Positions 34,202 through 41,527 of a DNA stretch of 64,000 nucleotides are shown here, one piece after another. Source of the stretch: Paenibacillus sp. SC116 (GTDB taxonomy: Bacteria > Bacillota > Bacilli > Paenibacillales > Paenibacillaceae); the NCBI RefSeq assembly GCF_024733555.1, contig NZ_JANIOF010000005.1, positions 186,001-250,000 on the forward strand, given 5' to 3'. Under the pieces are notes generated by a model. It made no database searches. It saw only the letters and a program-made list of their open reading frames with translations, and was not told the DNA's origin. The position numbers and the translations under genes were made by a program. Position 1 is the first letter of the stretch. Each line of letters opens with the position of its first letter.

Positions 34202-34522
34202 CAAAAAAACCTCCCATCCCTAGCGTAAATCGCTAGGGACGAGAGGTTATATATTCCCGCGGTACCACCCTAGTTAGCGTCAGACATGCTTTGTCTTCTG
34301 CTCACTTGTATGCTCTTAACGCGAGCATCACGCTGCGACCTAGCTGCCAGCTCTGCACATGCAAAACACTGTCAATCAATCAGTCGCATGACTCCGAGGT
34401 GAGTTCCCTACTGTGCACACCGGCTCGCACCTTCCGCCGGCTCTCTGAAGTACTCTCAGCTAGCTACTATTCCTCTTCACCGTCATCCATGTATTCCATT
34501 GTTCAGCCGTTGTTCGATAATT
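34202..34522 (-). promoter_or_regulatory. T-box leader (leucine specific) of leuS
   Basis: A leader of about 320 bases between the promoter and leuS. The T-box sequence AGGGTGGTACCGCGGG lies at 34256-34271, and the terminator (CCCTAGCG - ATTTA - CGCTAGGG within AACCTC/GAGGTT pairing, then TTTTTTT) at 34202-34247. In the stem I region an AGTA motif and GAACTCACC are seen; CTC at 34401-34403 is the likely specifier codon for leucine. Uncharged tRNA-Leu would bind and favour the antiterminator, raising leuS expression when leucine is short. The T-box and terminator are certain; the specifier is inferred from context. Confidence 0.95.
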
Positions 34523-34528
34523 AAATTT

Positions 34529-34557
34529 ATCATATGAAAAAAAGCGAACATTGTCAA
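34529..34557 (-). promoter_or_regulatory. Sigma-A promoter of leuS
   Basis: On the minus strand TTGACA (34552-34557) and TATGAT (34529-34534) are 17 bases apart, an excellent match. The -35 box sits in the loop region of the terminator of the upstream yqe operon. Confidence 0.85.
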
Positions 34558-34579
34558 TGTATGACATGGTTTCGCTTTT
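34538..34579 (-). terminator. Terminator of the yqe operon, overlapping the leuS promoter
   Basis: On the minus strand AAAAGCGAA (34571-34579) pairs with TTCGCTTTT (to 34538) and is followed by more T residues. It lies 50 bases after yqeM and encloses the leuS -35 box. Confidence 0.8.
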
Positions 34580-34628
34580 ATCTATTACTCGTTAGATGCA
34601 TCTGAGCACTCCAACATCATAGACCCTA

Positions 34629-35387
34629 TTATTGACGCACAGCTGTAACGAACAACCTCATGCTCTCTTCATCAGCCGATTGCCATGCAAAGTCTGCAAA
34701 CACTTCGATTTGCTCGAAACCCGCTTCCTTCAACATCTCAATGACCGTCTCCGTTTCATAAGCACGCTGAACGTGAACCTCATCGATGCGATGATAGCGT
34801 TCACTCTCATTGTCCTGAACGAAAATAACCAAGTCATGTTCGATCTGCTGCTGCTCTCGGTCATAATCACAGTGCCACATATAAGCAATATCCTGCTCAT
34901 CGAGTGTAAACGGCTGCTCCTGCTCATATTGTTCAAATTGACGTGCATGGTGCATATCGAACATGAACAATCCGCCAGAACGCAAATTCCTTGCAGTGTG
35001 TTCAAACACCGCCCTTACATCGTCGAGCTCTGTTATATAGTTAATGCAGTCGCAAAATGAAAAAACAGCATCAGCAGGATCAGGGATGGACCACGAACGC
35101 ATATCTTGGCATACCCATTGAACCTTATCCCCCACACGTCCGTACGCATTCGCCTTTTCACGGGCCATCGTTAACATCGTCTCCGAAAGATCGATCCCGA
35201 TGACCTCAGCTGCATCCTTAGCAAGCGGCAGGGTAAGCGAGCCTGTCCCACATCCGAGATCCACGATCCGCGCTGGGTGTATCTGATAGCGCTCAAGTGC
35301 TTCCTTCGCCATTCGCTGCCACTCGTCATATGGCATATCGGCCATCAGCCTGTCATAGACGAGTGCAAATGATTCGTAAGCGTTCAT
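34629..35387 (-). CDS. yqeM: YqeM, class I SAM-dependent methyltransferase
   Basis: A 252-residue methyltransferase. Motif I is RIVDLGCGTGSLTLPLA at about residue 40, motif II VIGIDLSETML, and motif IV DAVFSFCDCINYI. The family is the small-molecule type methyltransferase found after rsfS in the yqe operon of Bacillus; the substrate is unknown. GGAGGG precedes ATG. It is the last gene of the operon, 44 bases after cvfB, and is followed by a terminator. Confidence 0.93.
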   Translation of the reverse strand: MNAYESFALVYDRLMADMPYDEWQRMAKEALERYQIHPARIVDLGCGTGSLTLPLAKDAAEVIGIDLSETMLTMAREKANAYGRVGDKVQWVCQDMRSWSIPDPADAVFSFCDCINYITELDDVRAVFEHTARNLRSGGLFMFDMHHARQFEQYEQEQPFTLDEQDIAYMWHCDYDREQQQIEHDLVIFVQDNESERYHRIDEVHVQRAYETETVIEMLKEAGFEQIEVFADFAWQSADEESMRLFVTAVRQ

Positions 35388-35431
35388 GCTGCTTTCCCTC
35401 CAATCGTTAGCGGTTAGCCCTAGCCTCGCCC

Positions 35432-36640
35432 TTAACGATCAGACTTAGGCTTATTTTGATCCGACCATGCCGGACGATTGGTAGATGGAGAAGGTCTAGA
35501 TGCAGAGCGCTGTTGACCAAAGGAAGATTTCGCTCCAGTTCCAGAACCAGAGCCAGTCCGAGCGCCTTCACGATGCTGTCTGTCGCCCGGCTTCGCTCCA
35601 CGGTTGCCGCGCTCGCCTTGCTGCCCTCGATCAGAAGCAAACGGCTTACGTGCAGCGCCGCTTTGACCAGCCTTGCCACGAGGAGCTTGCGCAGCATCAG
35701 GGCGCTTAGGCTGCGATGGCATCATACTCAGCATATGCATCGCATCTTCAATGCTTGCAGCTTCTCCGCTCTCTGTCAGCTTCGTCCAGCTGCCTTCTTG
35801 TACGATAAGGCCAGCTTTCATCAAACGGCCCATTGCGCGCTTGAATGATGACTTACTCGTATTGAAACGCTGCTTGACCACATCTGCTGGTGTCTCATCA
35901 GAATATGGCATTGCCCCATTCGAGCGTTCTTTGATCAGCTTGAACAACTTCTCCGCGTCTTGATCCATGCCAACTTCTTTGCGCTCTGCCAACGTTACAT
36001 TGACACGACCGTCCTCACGCACATGAGAAATACGGACGCGAACACGTTCGCCAATTCGAAGCGCTGTCGGACGCTGTGATTGATGGAGAAGTCCAATCGC
36101 ACCGAATCCAAGCAAACCACCTTGAATGACGAAAAATGTTCCCATTTTCAAAGCACGGTACACAATCGCATCCTGCCAAGTATTCATCCATGTTGTAGGC
36201 GCATGGAACACCAATGGTGCTAGATCTTCCTCTGTTGCAAGCTTAGCCATTAAGCGACCATATTTATCGTGAACCATTTTCACATAAACCGAATCGCCCA
36301 CCTCTGGATACAACGGCTCAAAATCAGGCAGCTCGAACTTTGGCAGCAACAATTGTCTGCCGATGCCGATTTCAAGGAAATATCCATAGCGAGTATGATC
36401 AGCCACTTTCACTAAGCCAACTTCGTTCAAAGTCAACATAGGGCGTTTCATCGTTGATGCAAGACGATCTTCGGTATCAAAGAACAAAAACACGTCCAGC
36501 TCTTCTTCAATATGGATCTCGCGTGTTAATTCGGTATAATGCAAAATAACGTCATGCTCTTCATCCGTTAAAAAATAACCGAACGGCGACACTTCTCGTG
36601 CCACTCGCAATCGTTGAATCGTACCTGCTGTTAATGTCAT
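35432..36640 (-). CDS. cvfB: CvfB/YitL family S1-like RNA-binding protein with long disordered tail
   Basis: A 402-residue protein. Three S1-like domains occupy the first ~220 residues (e.g. LVKVADHTRYGYFLEIGIGRQ and RVRVRISHVREDGRVNVTLAE), then a winged helix (ADVVKQRFNTSKSSFKRAMG). This is the domain order of CvfB, an RNA-binding regulator that affects virulence genes in Staphylococcus. After residue 305 comes a tail of nearly 100 residues rich in Arg, Gly, Ser, Pro and Gln (RGKAGQSGAARKPF, RGNRGAKPGD), which ordinary CvfB of about 300 residues lacks. The gene is placed between rsfS and yqeM; its ATG overlaps the rsfS stop by four bases and has no clear ribosome binding site, so it depends on coupling. 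Confidence 0.9.
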   Translation of the reverse strand: MTLTAGTIQRLRVAREVSPFGYFLTDEEHDVILHYTELTREIHIEEELDVFLFFDTEDRLASTMKRPMLTLNEVGLVKVADHTRYGYFLEIGIGRQLLLPKFELPDFEPLYPEVGDSVYVKMVHDKYGRLMAKLATEEDLAPLVFHAPTTWMNTWQDAIVYRALKMGTFFVIQGGLLGFGAIGLLHQSQRPTALRIGERVRVRISHVREDGRVNVTLAERKEVGMDQDAEKLFKLIKERSNGAMPYSDETPADVVKQRFNTSKSSFKRAMGRLMKAGLIVQEGSWTKLTESGEAASIEDAMHMLSMMPSQPKRPDAAQAPRGKAGQSGAARKPFASDRGQQGERGNRGAKPGDRQHREGARTGSGSGTGAKSSFGQQRSASRPSPSTNRPAWSDQNKPKSDR

Positions 36641-36984
36641 GCCAAGTTCACAACTTTCGCGTCAGACCACAACTTTTCCAAGTTGTAGAATTCGCGCTCC
36701 TCGCGGTGGAATACGTGTATAACGATGTCCCCAAGGTCAACGAGCACCCAGCGAGCAGAGTTAAGTCCTTCTGTACCACGTACAGCTACACCTGCTTCAT
36801 GTGCTGTTTTACGAATTTCGTTCGCAATCGCTTGTACTTGCGTATCCGAGTTACCATGACAAATCACGAAATAATCCGCGATCAAAGAAATACCTTGCAA
36901 ATCAAGTGCGACGATATCCGATGCTTTCTTATCTTCTGCAGCATGTACTGTTTTCTCAAGCAATTGTTCAATTGTTAATTTCAT
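36637..36984 (-). CDS. rsfS: Ribosomal silencing factor RsfS
   Basis: A 115-residue protein of the DUF143/Iojap family. It binds ribosomal protein L14 and keeps the large subunit from joining when nutrients are short. Conserved segments are KKASDIVALDLQGISLIADYFVICHG and WVLVDLGDIVIHVFHREEREFYNLEKLW. It overlaps cvfB by four bases. Length is standard. It is the yqeL gene of the Bacillus order nadD-yqeK-yqeL-yqeM. Confidence 0.97.
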   Translation of the reverse strand: MKLTIEQLLEKTVHAAEDKKASDIVALDLQGISLIADYFVICHGNSDTQVQAIANEIRKTAHEAGVAVRGTEGLNSARWVLVDLGDIVIHVFHREEREFYNLEKLWSDAKVVNLA

Positions 36985-37071
36985 TAGTTAGCCTCCTGGT
37001 AGTCACTATCATTTAATATTTTCCGTACAAACGCTTTTAAGCATACCCGCTGCGCCTACACACCTCGAGCA

Positions 37072-37662
37072 TCATTCATTCACGGTAGCGCCTGCTTTAA
37101 TTTCTTCTATCAAGGCATTACGTGCATCTATAGTAAGCGGATAAATGCGTGCGCCTTTCTCGATTAGGAACGAAATCGTGCTGTCCAATCCAGCAAGCAG
37201 CGCTTTCTCCAAGTTATGCTTCGATAGCTCACGAATCTGATTCACACCTGGGAAATCACGTCCTGGCTCCATGTAGTCAGCTAGACAAATTACTTTGTCC
37301 AGCATCGTCATTTGCACACGCCCAGAAGTATGGTATCGGATCGCATCCAATATTTCCACATCATTCACGCCGTAATCACGTTCTGCAACAACTGCTCCAA
37401 CTGGGGCATGCCACAACACTTTATCGTGGAGAAGGAGATCGCACGGCAGCTGCTGTTCACGAATAATCTGTTCCATTTTGGACGTCGGCCAGTATTTAAC
37501 TACATCATGCAAAAGCGCTGCCAAATCCGCCTTAACTGGATCTACTCCGTATTGCTCAGCAAGCTGTACAGCGGTTGTCATAACTCCAGCTGTATGATTC
37601 CATCTGGAAGCCGGCATCTGGGAACGAACCGCTTCCATTAGCTCATCGCGAGTCAGTTTCAT
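37072..37662 (-). CDS. yqeK: YqeK, HD-domain nucleotide phosphohydrolase
   Basis: A 196-residue HD-domain protein. The metal site is visible: RWNHTAGVMTTAV (His), ALLHDVVKYW (HD) and the later ILDAIRYHTSGR (His). Firmicute YqeK proteins hydrolyse diadenosine tetraphosphate symmetrically to ADP, removing a stress alarmone. The gene overlaps the end of nadD by 20 bases and has AGGTGGG before its ATG. Confidence 0.94.
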   Translation of the reverse strand: MKLTRDELMEAVRSQMPASRWNHTAGVMTTAVQLAEQYGVDPVKADLAALLHDVVKYWPTSKMEQIIREQQLPCDLLLHDKVLWHAPVGAVVAERDYGVNDVEILDAIRYHTSGRVQMTMLDKVICLADYMEPGRDFPGVNQIRELSKHNLEKALLAGLDSTISFLIEKGARIYPLTIDARNALIEEIKAGATVNE

Positions 37663-38254
37663 ACAATTCCCACCTCTTCACGTATTGCTCCACCGTATCC
37701 GGTACGAGGAAGCGAATGGACCTTCCTTCTTTACAACGCTTACGAATATTCGTGGAGGAAATATCAAGCTGCGGCATAGCCACTTCAATAATTCGCTGCT
37801 GCCAAGCTGGTGGCAGAGCTTCAACCGTCCACGACGATCCAGGACGTTGCAAGCCAATGAAGTGAATCGTGCTCATCAATTCTTCAATGGCATGCCAGTT
37901 GGGCAAATACGATACCATATCGCCGCCAATAATCCAGTACCAGTTCACATTTGGATATTGGACCTGCAGCCCTTGCACCGTATCCCATGTATACGAAACG
38001 CCGCCTTGTTCTAATTCCCATTTACTAGCATGAAAATGTTCTACAGGGGCGACGGCGAGCTCGACCATCTGCAAGCGATACTCTTGGCTCGCCTCAGGCT
38101 GCCTCGTCTTGTGAGGAGGAACATGCGTAGGCATAAACCATACTTCATCCAGCCCTGCTGCCTCATAGGCTGCTTCCGCTGCCAGCAAATGACCGAGATG
38201 AATCGGATCAAATGTTCCTCCCATGATTCCAATACGCTTTGCGGCAACCTGCAT
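37643..38254 (-). CDS. nadD: Nicotinate-nucleotide adenylyltransferase NadD
   Basis: A 203-residue enzyme that forms nicotinate adenine dinucleotide from nicotinate mononucleotide and ATP in NAD synthesis. The nucleotidyltransferase motif GGTFDPIHLGHLLAAEAA lies at residues 12-29, and the second motif ISSTNIRKRCKEGRS near the end. GGGGG is seven bases before ATG. It overlaps yqeK by 20 bases and follows yhbY by 57 bases. Confidence 0.97.
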   Translation of the reverse strand: MQVAAKRIGIMGGTFDPIHLGHLLAAEAAYEAAGLDEVWFMPTHVPPHKTRQPEASQEYRLQMVELAVAPVEHFHASKWELEQGGVSYTWDTVQGLQVQYPNVNWYWIIGGDMVSYLPNWHAIEELMSTIHFIGLQRPGSSWTVEALPPAWQQRIIEVAMPQLDISSTNIRKRCKEGRSIRFLVPDTVEQYVKRWELYETDSR

Positions 38255-38311
38255 CGCCGAGCCCCCTAGCCATTCCCAGTATATTTCGCACGATTAACGT
38301 GTTTCGTCTAT

Positions 38312-38611
38312 TTATTTGGACTTAGGCAATTCAATTTGCTTCTTGTCCTTAGATTCCTTGTACAACACAATCGTCTTGCCGATAACTTGTACAAGCTCTG
38401 CGCCAGATTGTTTGGACAGCTCGTCGCCGATCTCATAACGGTCTTCCAAACAGTTGTTCAAGATTGAAATTTTAATAAGTTCACGCGTTTCAATCGCTTC
38501 TTCAATGTGGCGAATAAGCTGATCGTTTACGCCGCCTTTACCCACTTGGAAAATTGGTTGAAGATTATGAGCTAGAGAACGCAAGTAGCGTTTTTGTTTA
38601 CCTGTTAACAT
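38312..38611 (-). CDS. yhbY: YhbY family RNA-binding protein (CRM domain)
   Basis: A 99-residue single CRM-domain protein that binds pre-50S ribosomal particles. The GxxG-type loop is QVGKGGVNDQLI; the protein begins LTGKQKRYLRSLAHNL as usual. It matches yqeI of Bacillus by position between aroE and nadD. AAGGATG precedes ATG. A hairpin after aroE separates it from the upstream genes. Confidence 0.95.
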   Translation of the reverse strand: MLTGKQKRYLRSLAHNLQPIFQVGKGGVNDQLIRHIEEAIETRELIKISILNNCLEDRYEIGDELSKQSGAELVQVIGKTIVLYKESKDKKQIELPKSK

Positions 38612-38754
38612 GAATGTTATTCATCCTTCCTGTTGTCACTGCCTAATATACTTCTTGTCCTACAAACTAGGATAAACTGCACCTAGATTCGGTACGTGAT
38701 TATCTATTGATTAAGACGCTGAACAGCAAGCCATATTCCATATACTCACCGTAA

Positions 38755-38782
38755 GAAGGCTGTCCTGAATGGGACAACCTTC
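38755..38782 (-). terminator. Hairpin after aroE (weak terminator)
   Basis: On the minus strand AAGGTTGTCC - CATTCA - GGACAGCCTT forms a 10-bp stem with one G-U pair. The following TCTTACGG is a poor U-tract, so read-through into yhbY is likely. Confidence 0.55.
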
Positions 38783-38813
38783 ATCTTTAAACCATATTTA
38801 GATACGAGTTAAA

Positions 38814-39704
38814 TCATTTGCCCAGCGTATCATAGACGGTTTGTCTCATCAATACCGTCGGAGCTGGTTGCTGATTCCACAGCTCAAATGCAATAGCCCC
38901 CTGATACACAAACATACCCAAACCTTCGTGAACCGTCGCTCCAAGCTGTTCTGCTGATTGAAGCAACTTTGTACGAAGCGGATTGTAAATAATATCACTC
39001 ACAACCATATGTCGTCTCAGCCATGCGGTCGCAACGGGGGAATCATCCACCTGTGGATGCATCCCAACAGAAGTTGTCTGAATGAGCACGTTTACTTCGT
39101 CTGGATTCAAATCTGGAATCCCTTCATCGATGCCAATTGGAATTACTGCCCCAAACTCCTTTAAGTCCTCAGCAAGTTGAAACGCTCGCTCCTTCGTACG
39201 GTTTGCAACATACAACTTGCGGCAGCCTTCTCTCAACAACGCATAGGCGATTCCGCGGGCCGCGCCTCCTGCACCGATTATGATGATCGAGGCAGAAGAT
39301 ACATCGACGCCAGACTCTTCCTTTAAGGAGCGTACATATCCAAGTCCGTCCGTATTGTAACCGATTAATGTGCCGTTGTCATTCACAATCGTATTAACCG
39401 CTCCGCTGGCACTTGCACTCTCATCCAGTTGGTCCAGATAGTGTATCACTTGCTCTTTGTGAGGAATCGTAACGTTCATTCCCTTAATTCCCAAAGCACG
39501 CATGCCAGCAATGGCTTGCTCCAATTGCTCCGAAGGCACTTGAAAAGCGGTATATACACCATCCAAATGGCAAGCCTGCAAAGCAGCATTGTGCATAAGC
39601 GGGGATTTGGACTGTCTTATCGGATCTCCTATAACGGCAAGCAGCTGCGTGCTGCTGGATATATGGGATTTGCTAGCAGCGTCCACCACTGTCGGCGTTA
39701 CCAT
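38814..39704 (-). CDS. aroE: Shikimate dehydrogenase
   Basis: A 296-residue NADPH-dependent enzyme that reduces 3-dehydroshikimate in aromatic amino acid synthesis. The substrate motif is PIRQSKSPLMHNAALQA, the catalytic Lys is in NVTIPHKEQV, and the cofactor fold has IIIGAGGAARGIAYAL. The later conserved part is QTTSVGMHPQVDDSP. The frame is open seven codons further; GGAG six bases before the ATG at 39704 supports the shorter form. It is third in the yqeG operon, as aroD(E) is in Bacillus. Confidence 0.96.
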   Translation of the reverse strand: MVTPTVVDAASKSHISSSTQLLAVIGDPIRQSKSPLMHNAALQACHLDGVYTAFQVPSEQLEQAIAGMRALGIKGMNVTIPHKEQVIHYLDQLDESASASGAVNTIVNDNGTLIGYNTDGLGYVRSLKEESGVDVSSASIIIIGAGGAARGIAYALLREGCRKLYVANRTKERAFQLAEDLKEFGAVIPIGIDEGIPDLNPDEVNVLIQTTSVGMHPQVDDSPVATAWLRRHMVVSDIIYNPLRTKLLQSAEQLGATVHEGLGMFVYQGAIAFELWNQQPAPTVLMRQTVYDTLGK

Positions 39705-39770
39705 CTTTATCTCCAACTCCTTCACCCGAATTGAATCGTGTGTCTGGTTGCGATATCGGGAGTACTATTT

Positions 39771-40886
39771 TTAGATTAATGCAGGTCTTGTAATGACCTT
39801 AACTCCTTTAGGCACGTGAATGTTAATAATCGCACCTTCTTTACCGTTACAGCGAATCCAGCCTAAGCCAGATACAAATACGTCTGTCGCGCTGCCACGA
39901 TTTATACGAAGCTGATGCTTGGTCCATGCCGGAATATCAGCAAGTCGTTCCTTCGTTGGCGGAGCAAGCATGTCACCCGCGTGCTGCTCATACAATTCAT
40001 CCGCGCGATCCAACTTTGTACGATGAATTGGCATCGCATTGGATACATAGCACGTGAAGGATTGGCGTTCCCCTTCCACAAAGTCCATACGAGCAAAAGC
40101 ACCGAAGAATAAGGTCTGGCCATCATTCAGTTGATATACTTTCGGCTTAAGCTCCTTATCTGGCAGCAAAGTTCCAAGGTCTTCTCTTGCTACTAGCTCT
40201 GTCAAACGACTCGTATAAACGATACCAGGCGTATCCACGATATACTTGCCATCATCCAATGGGATATTCACCATATCCAATGTCGTTCCTGGATAACGGG
40301 AAGTGGTCAATTCTCGCTCCATATCGCTGTAATCACGAATAAGGCGGTTAATAAGTGTAGACTTACCCACATTCGTTGCACCAACCACATAAACGTCGCG
40401 ATTGCCACGGTAGTTTCCTACCTGGTCCAATAAACGTTCGAAACCTAGATCACGTTTCGCACTTACTAAAATGATATCCACGATGCGAATACCGTGCTCT
40501 TTTGCCTGACGCTGTACCCAGTTCGTCAAACGGTTCCAGTTCGTAGACTTCGGCAACAAATCAATCTTGTTAACAACGAGCAAAACAGGATTGTTCCCTA
40601 CAAAACGCTGCAAACCCGAAATTAAGCTTCCGTCGAAATCGAACAGATCGACGATATGGATGACAACTGCATCCTCTTGCCCAATGCGGCCCAGCATACG
40701 AAGGAAATCATCATTATTAATCGTTACGCTCATTGCTTCATTGTAGTTTTTGATACGGAAACAGCGCTGGCAAATAACTGGTGTCCGCTCCAATGCTTGC
40801 TGCGGCAAATAGCCGAGCTCCTCTGGCTTGTCCGTTTGCAGCTTAATCCCACAGCCGCTGCACTGCTGTATCGTTTCGTTACCCAT
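39771..40886 (-). CDS. yqeH: YqeH, circularly permuted ribosome biogenesis GTPase
   Basis: A 371-residue GTPase needed for 30S subunit assembly. An N-terminal treble-clef zinc finger (CSGCGIKL and CQRCFRIKNY) is followed by permuted motifs: G4 NKIDLLPKS, G5 SAKRDLG, then G1 GATNVGKSTLINRL, G2 region and G3 DTPGIVY. This G4-G5-G1-G2-G3 order is the hallmark of the YqeH/YlqF/YjeQ group. It starts five bases after yqeG with GAGGAGG inside the yqeG end. Confidence 0.97.
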   Translation of the reverse strand: MGNETIQQCSGCGIKLQTDKPEELGYLPQQALERTPVICQRCFRIKNYNEAMSVTINNDDFLRMLGRIGQEDAVVIHIVDLFDFDGSLISGLQRFVGNNPVLLVVNKIDLLPKSTNWNRLTNWVQRQAKEHGIRIVDIILVSAKRDLGFERLLDQVGNYRGNRDVYVVGATNVGKSTLINRLIRDYSDMERELTTSRYPGTTLDMVNIPLDDGKYIVDTPGIVYTSRLTELVAREDLGTLLPDKELKPKVYQLNDGQTLFFGAFARMDFVEGERQSFTCYVSNAMPIHRTKLDRADELYEQHAGDMLAPPTKERLADIPAWTKHQLRINRGSATDVFVSGLGWIRCNGKEGAIINIHVPKGVKVITRPALI

Positions 40887-40891
40887 TGATG

Positions 40892-41410
40892 TTAGTCCTC
40901 CTCATGCCACTTGCCTGTTCTCCGTAAGCGAGCAGTGACAATCCGTTCTATTCTTCGATTAATCCGTGTCGTCCAGCCTTCATCATGAATCGCAATCGGC
41001 TGCACGAGAATCGTAAACATTCCCATTCGATTGCCGCCTAATACGTCAGTCAGCATCTGATCACCGACAACAATCGTTTCCTCTGGCTTCAATTCCATAA
41101 GTCGGAGTGCCTTATGAAACGCCTTTAGCGCTGGTTTACGTGCCGCATGCACATACTGAATATCCAATGGAGTCGCAAAATGCGCCACGCGCTGTTGGTT
41201 ATTGTTCGACACGATGACCAACTTGAAACCTCTGCGTTTCACTTCTTCCAACCAAGCTTCCAGCTTTGGGTTCGCGAGAGGGTCTTTGGCCCCGACTAGC
41301 GTATTGTCCAAATCTGTAATAATGCCCTTATATCCTTTATCTTGAAGCAAGTCCAAGTCGATATCATAAACCGTACTTACACGTAAACGTGGAATAAGCC
41401 CCTCTAACAA
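40892..41410 (-). CDS. yqeG: YqeG family HAD-type phosphatase
   Basis: A 172-residue HAD-superfamily IIIA phosphatase. Motif I is GIITDLDNTLV, motif II VIVSNNNQQR, the conserved Lys lies in ARKPALKAF, and motif III is IVVGDQMLTDVLGGNRMG. The longer frame starts at 41467, but a promoter occupies that stretch and GAGGTGA is five bases before the TTG at 41410, so TTG is the start. First gene of the operon; some homologues act on phosphatidylglycerol phosphate, but the role here is not proven. Confidence 0.93.
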   Translation of the reverse strand: MLEGLIPRLRVSTVYDIDLDLLQDKGYKGIITDLDNTLVGAKDPLANPKLEAWLEEVKRRGFKLVIVSNNNQQRVAHFATPLDIQYVHAARKPALKAFHKALRLMELKPEETIVVGDQMLTDVLGGNRMGMFTILVQPIAIHDEGWTTRINRRIERIVTARLRRTGKWHEED

Positions 41411-41437
41411 CGCTGTCACCTCATTTTCATACGAAAA

Positions 41438-41467
41438 ACTATACCATATTGTTCGTTTTTCGTGCAA
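41438..41467 (-). promoter_or_regulatory. Sigma-A promoter of the yqe operon
   Basis: On the minus strand TTGCAC (41462-41467) and TATAGT (41438-41443) are 18 bases apart, about 28 bases before the yqeG TTG start. The -35 box overlaps the U-run of the terminator upstream. Confidence 0.78.
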
Positions 41468-41510
41468 AAAAATGCCGTATTCGTCGCTTAGCTCACGTAC
41501 CGAATACGGC
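41466..41510 (-). terminator. Terminator of the moxR-DUF58-transglutaminase operon
   Basis: On the minus strand GCCGTATTCG - 17 bases - CGAATACGGC is followed by ATTTTTTTG. The T-run runs directly into the -35 box of the yqe promoter. Confidence 0.93.
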
Positions 41511-41527
41511 TATCTTTGTTCATCTTA

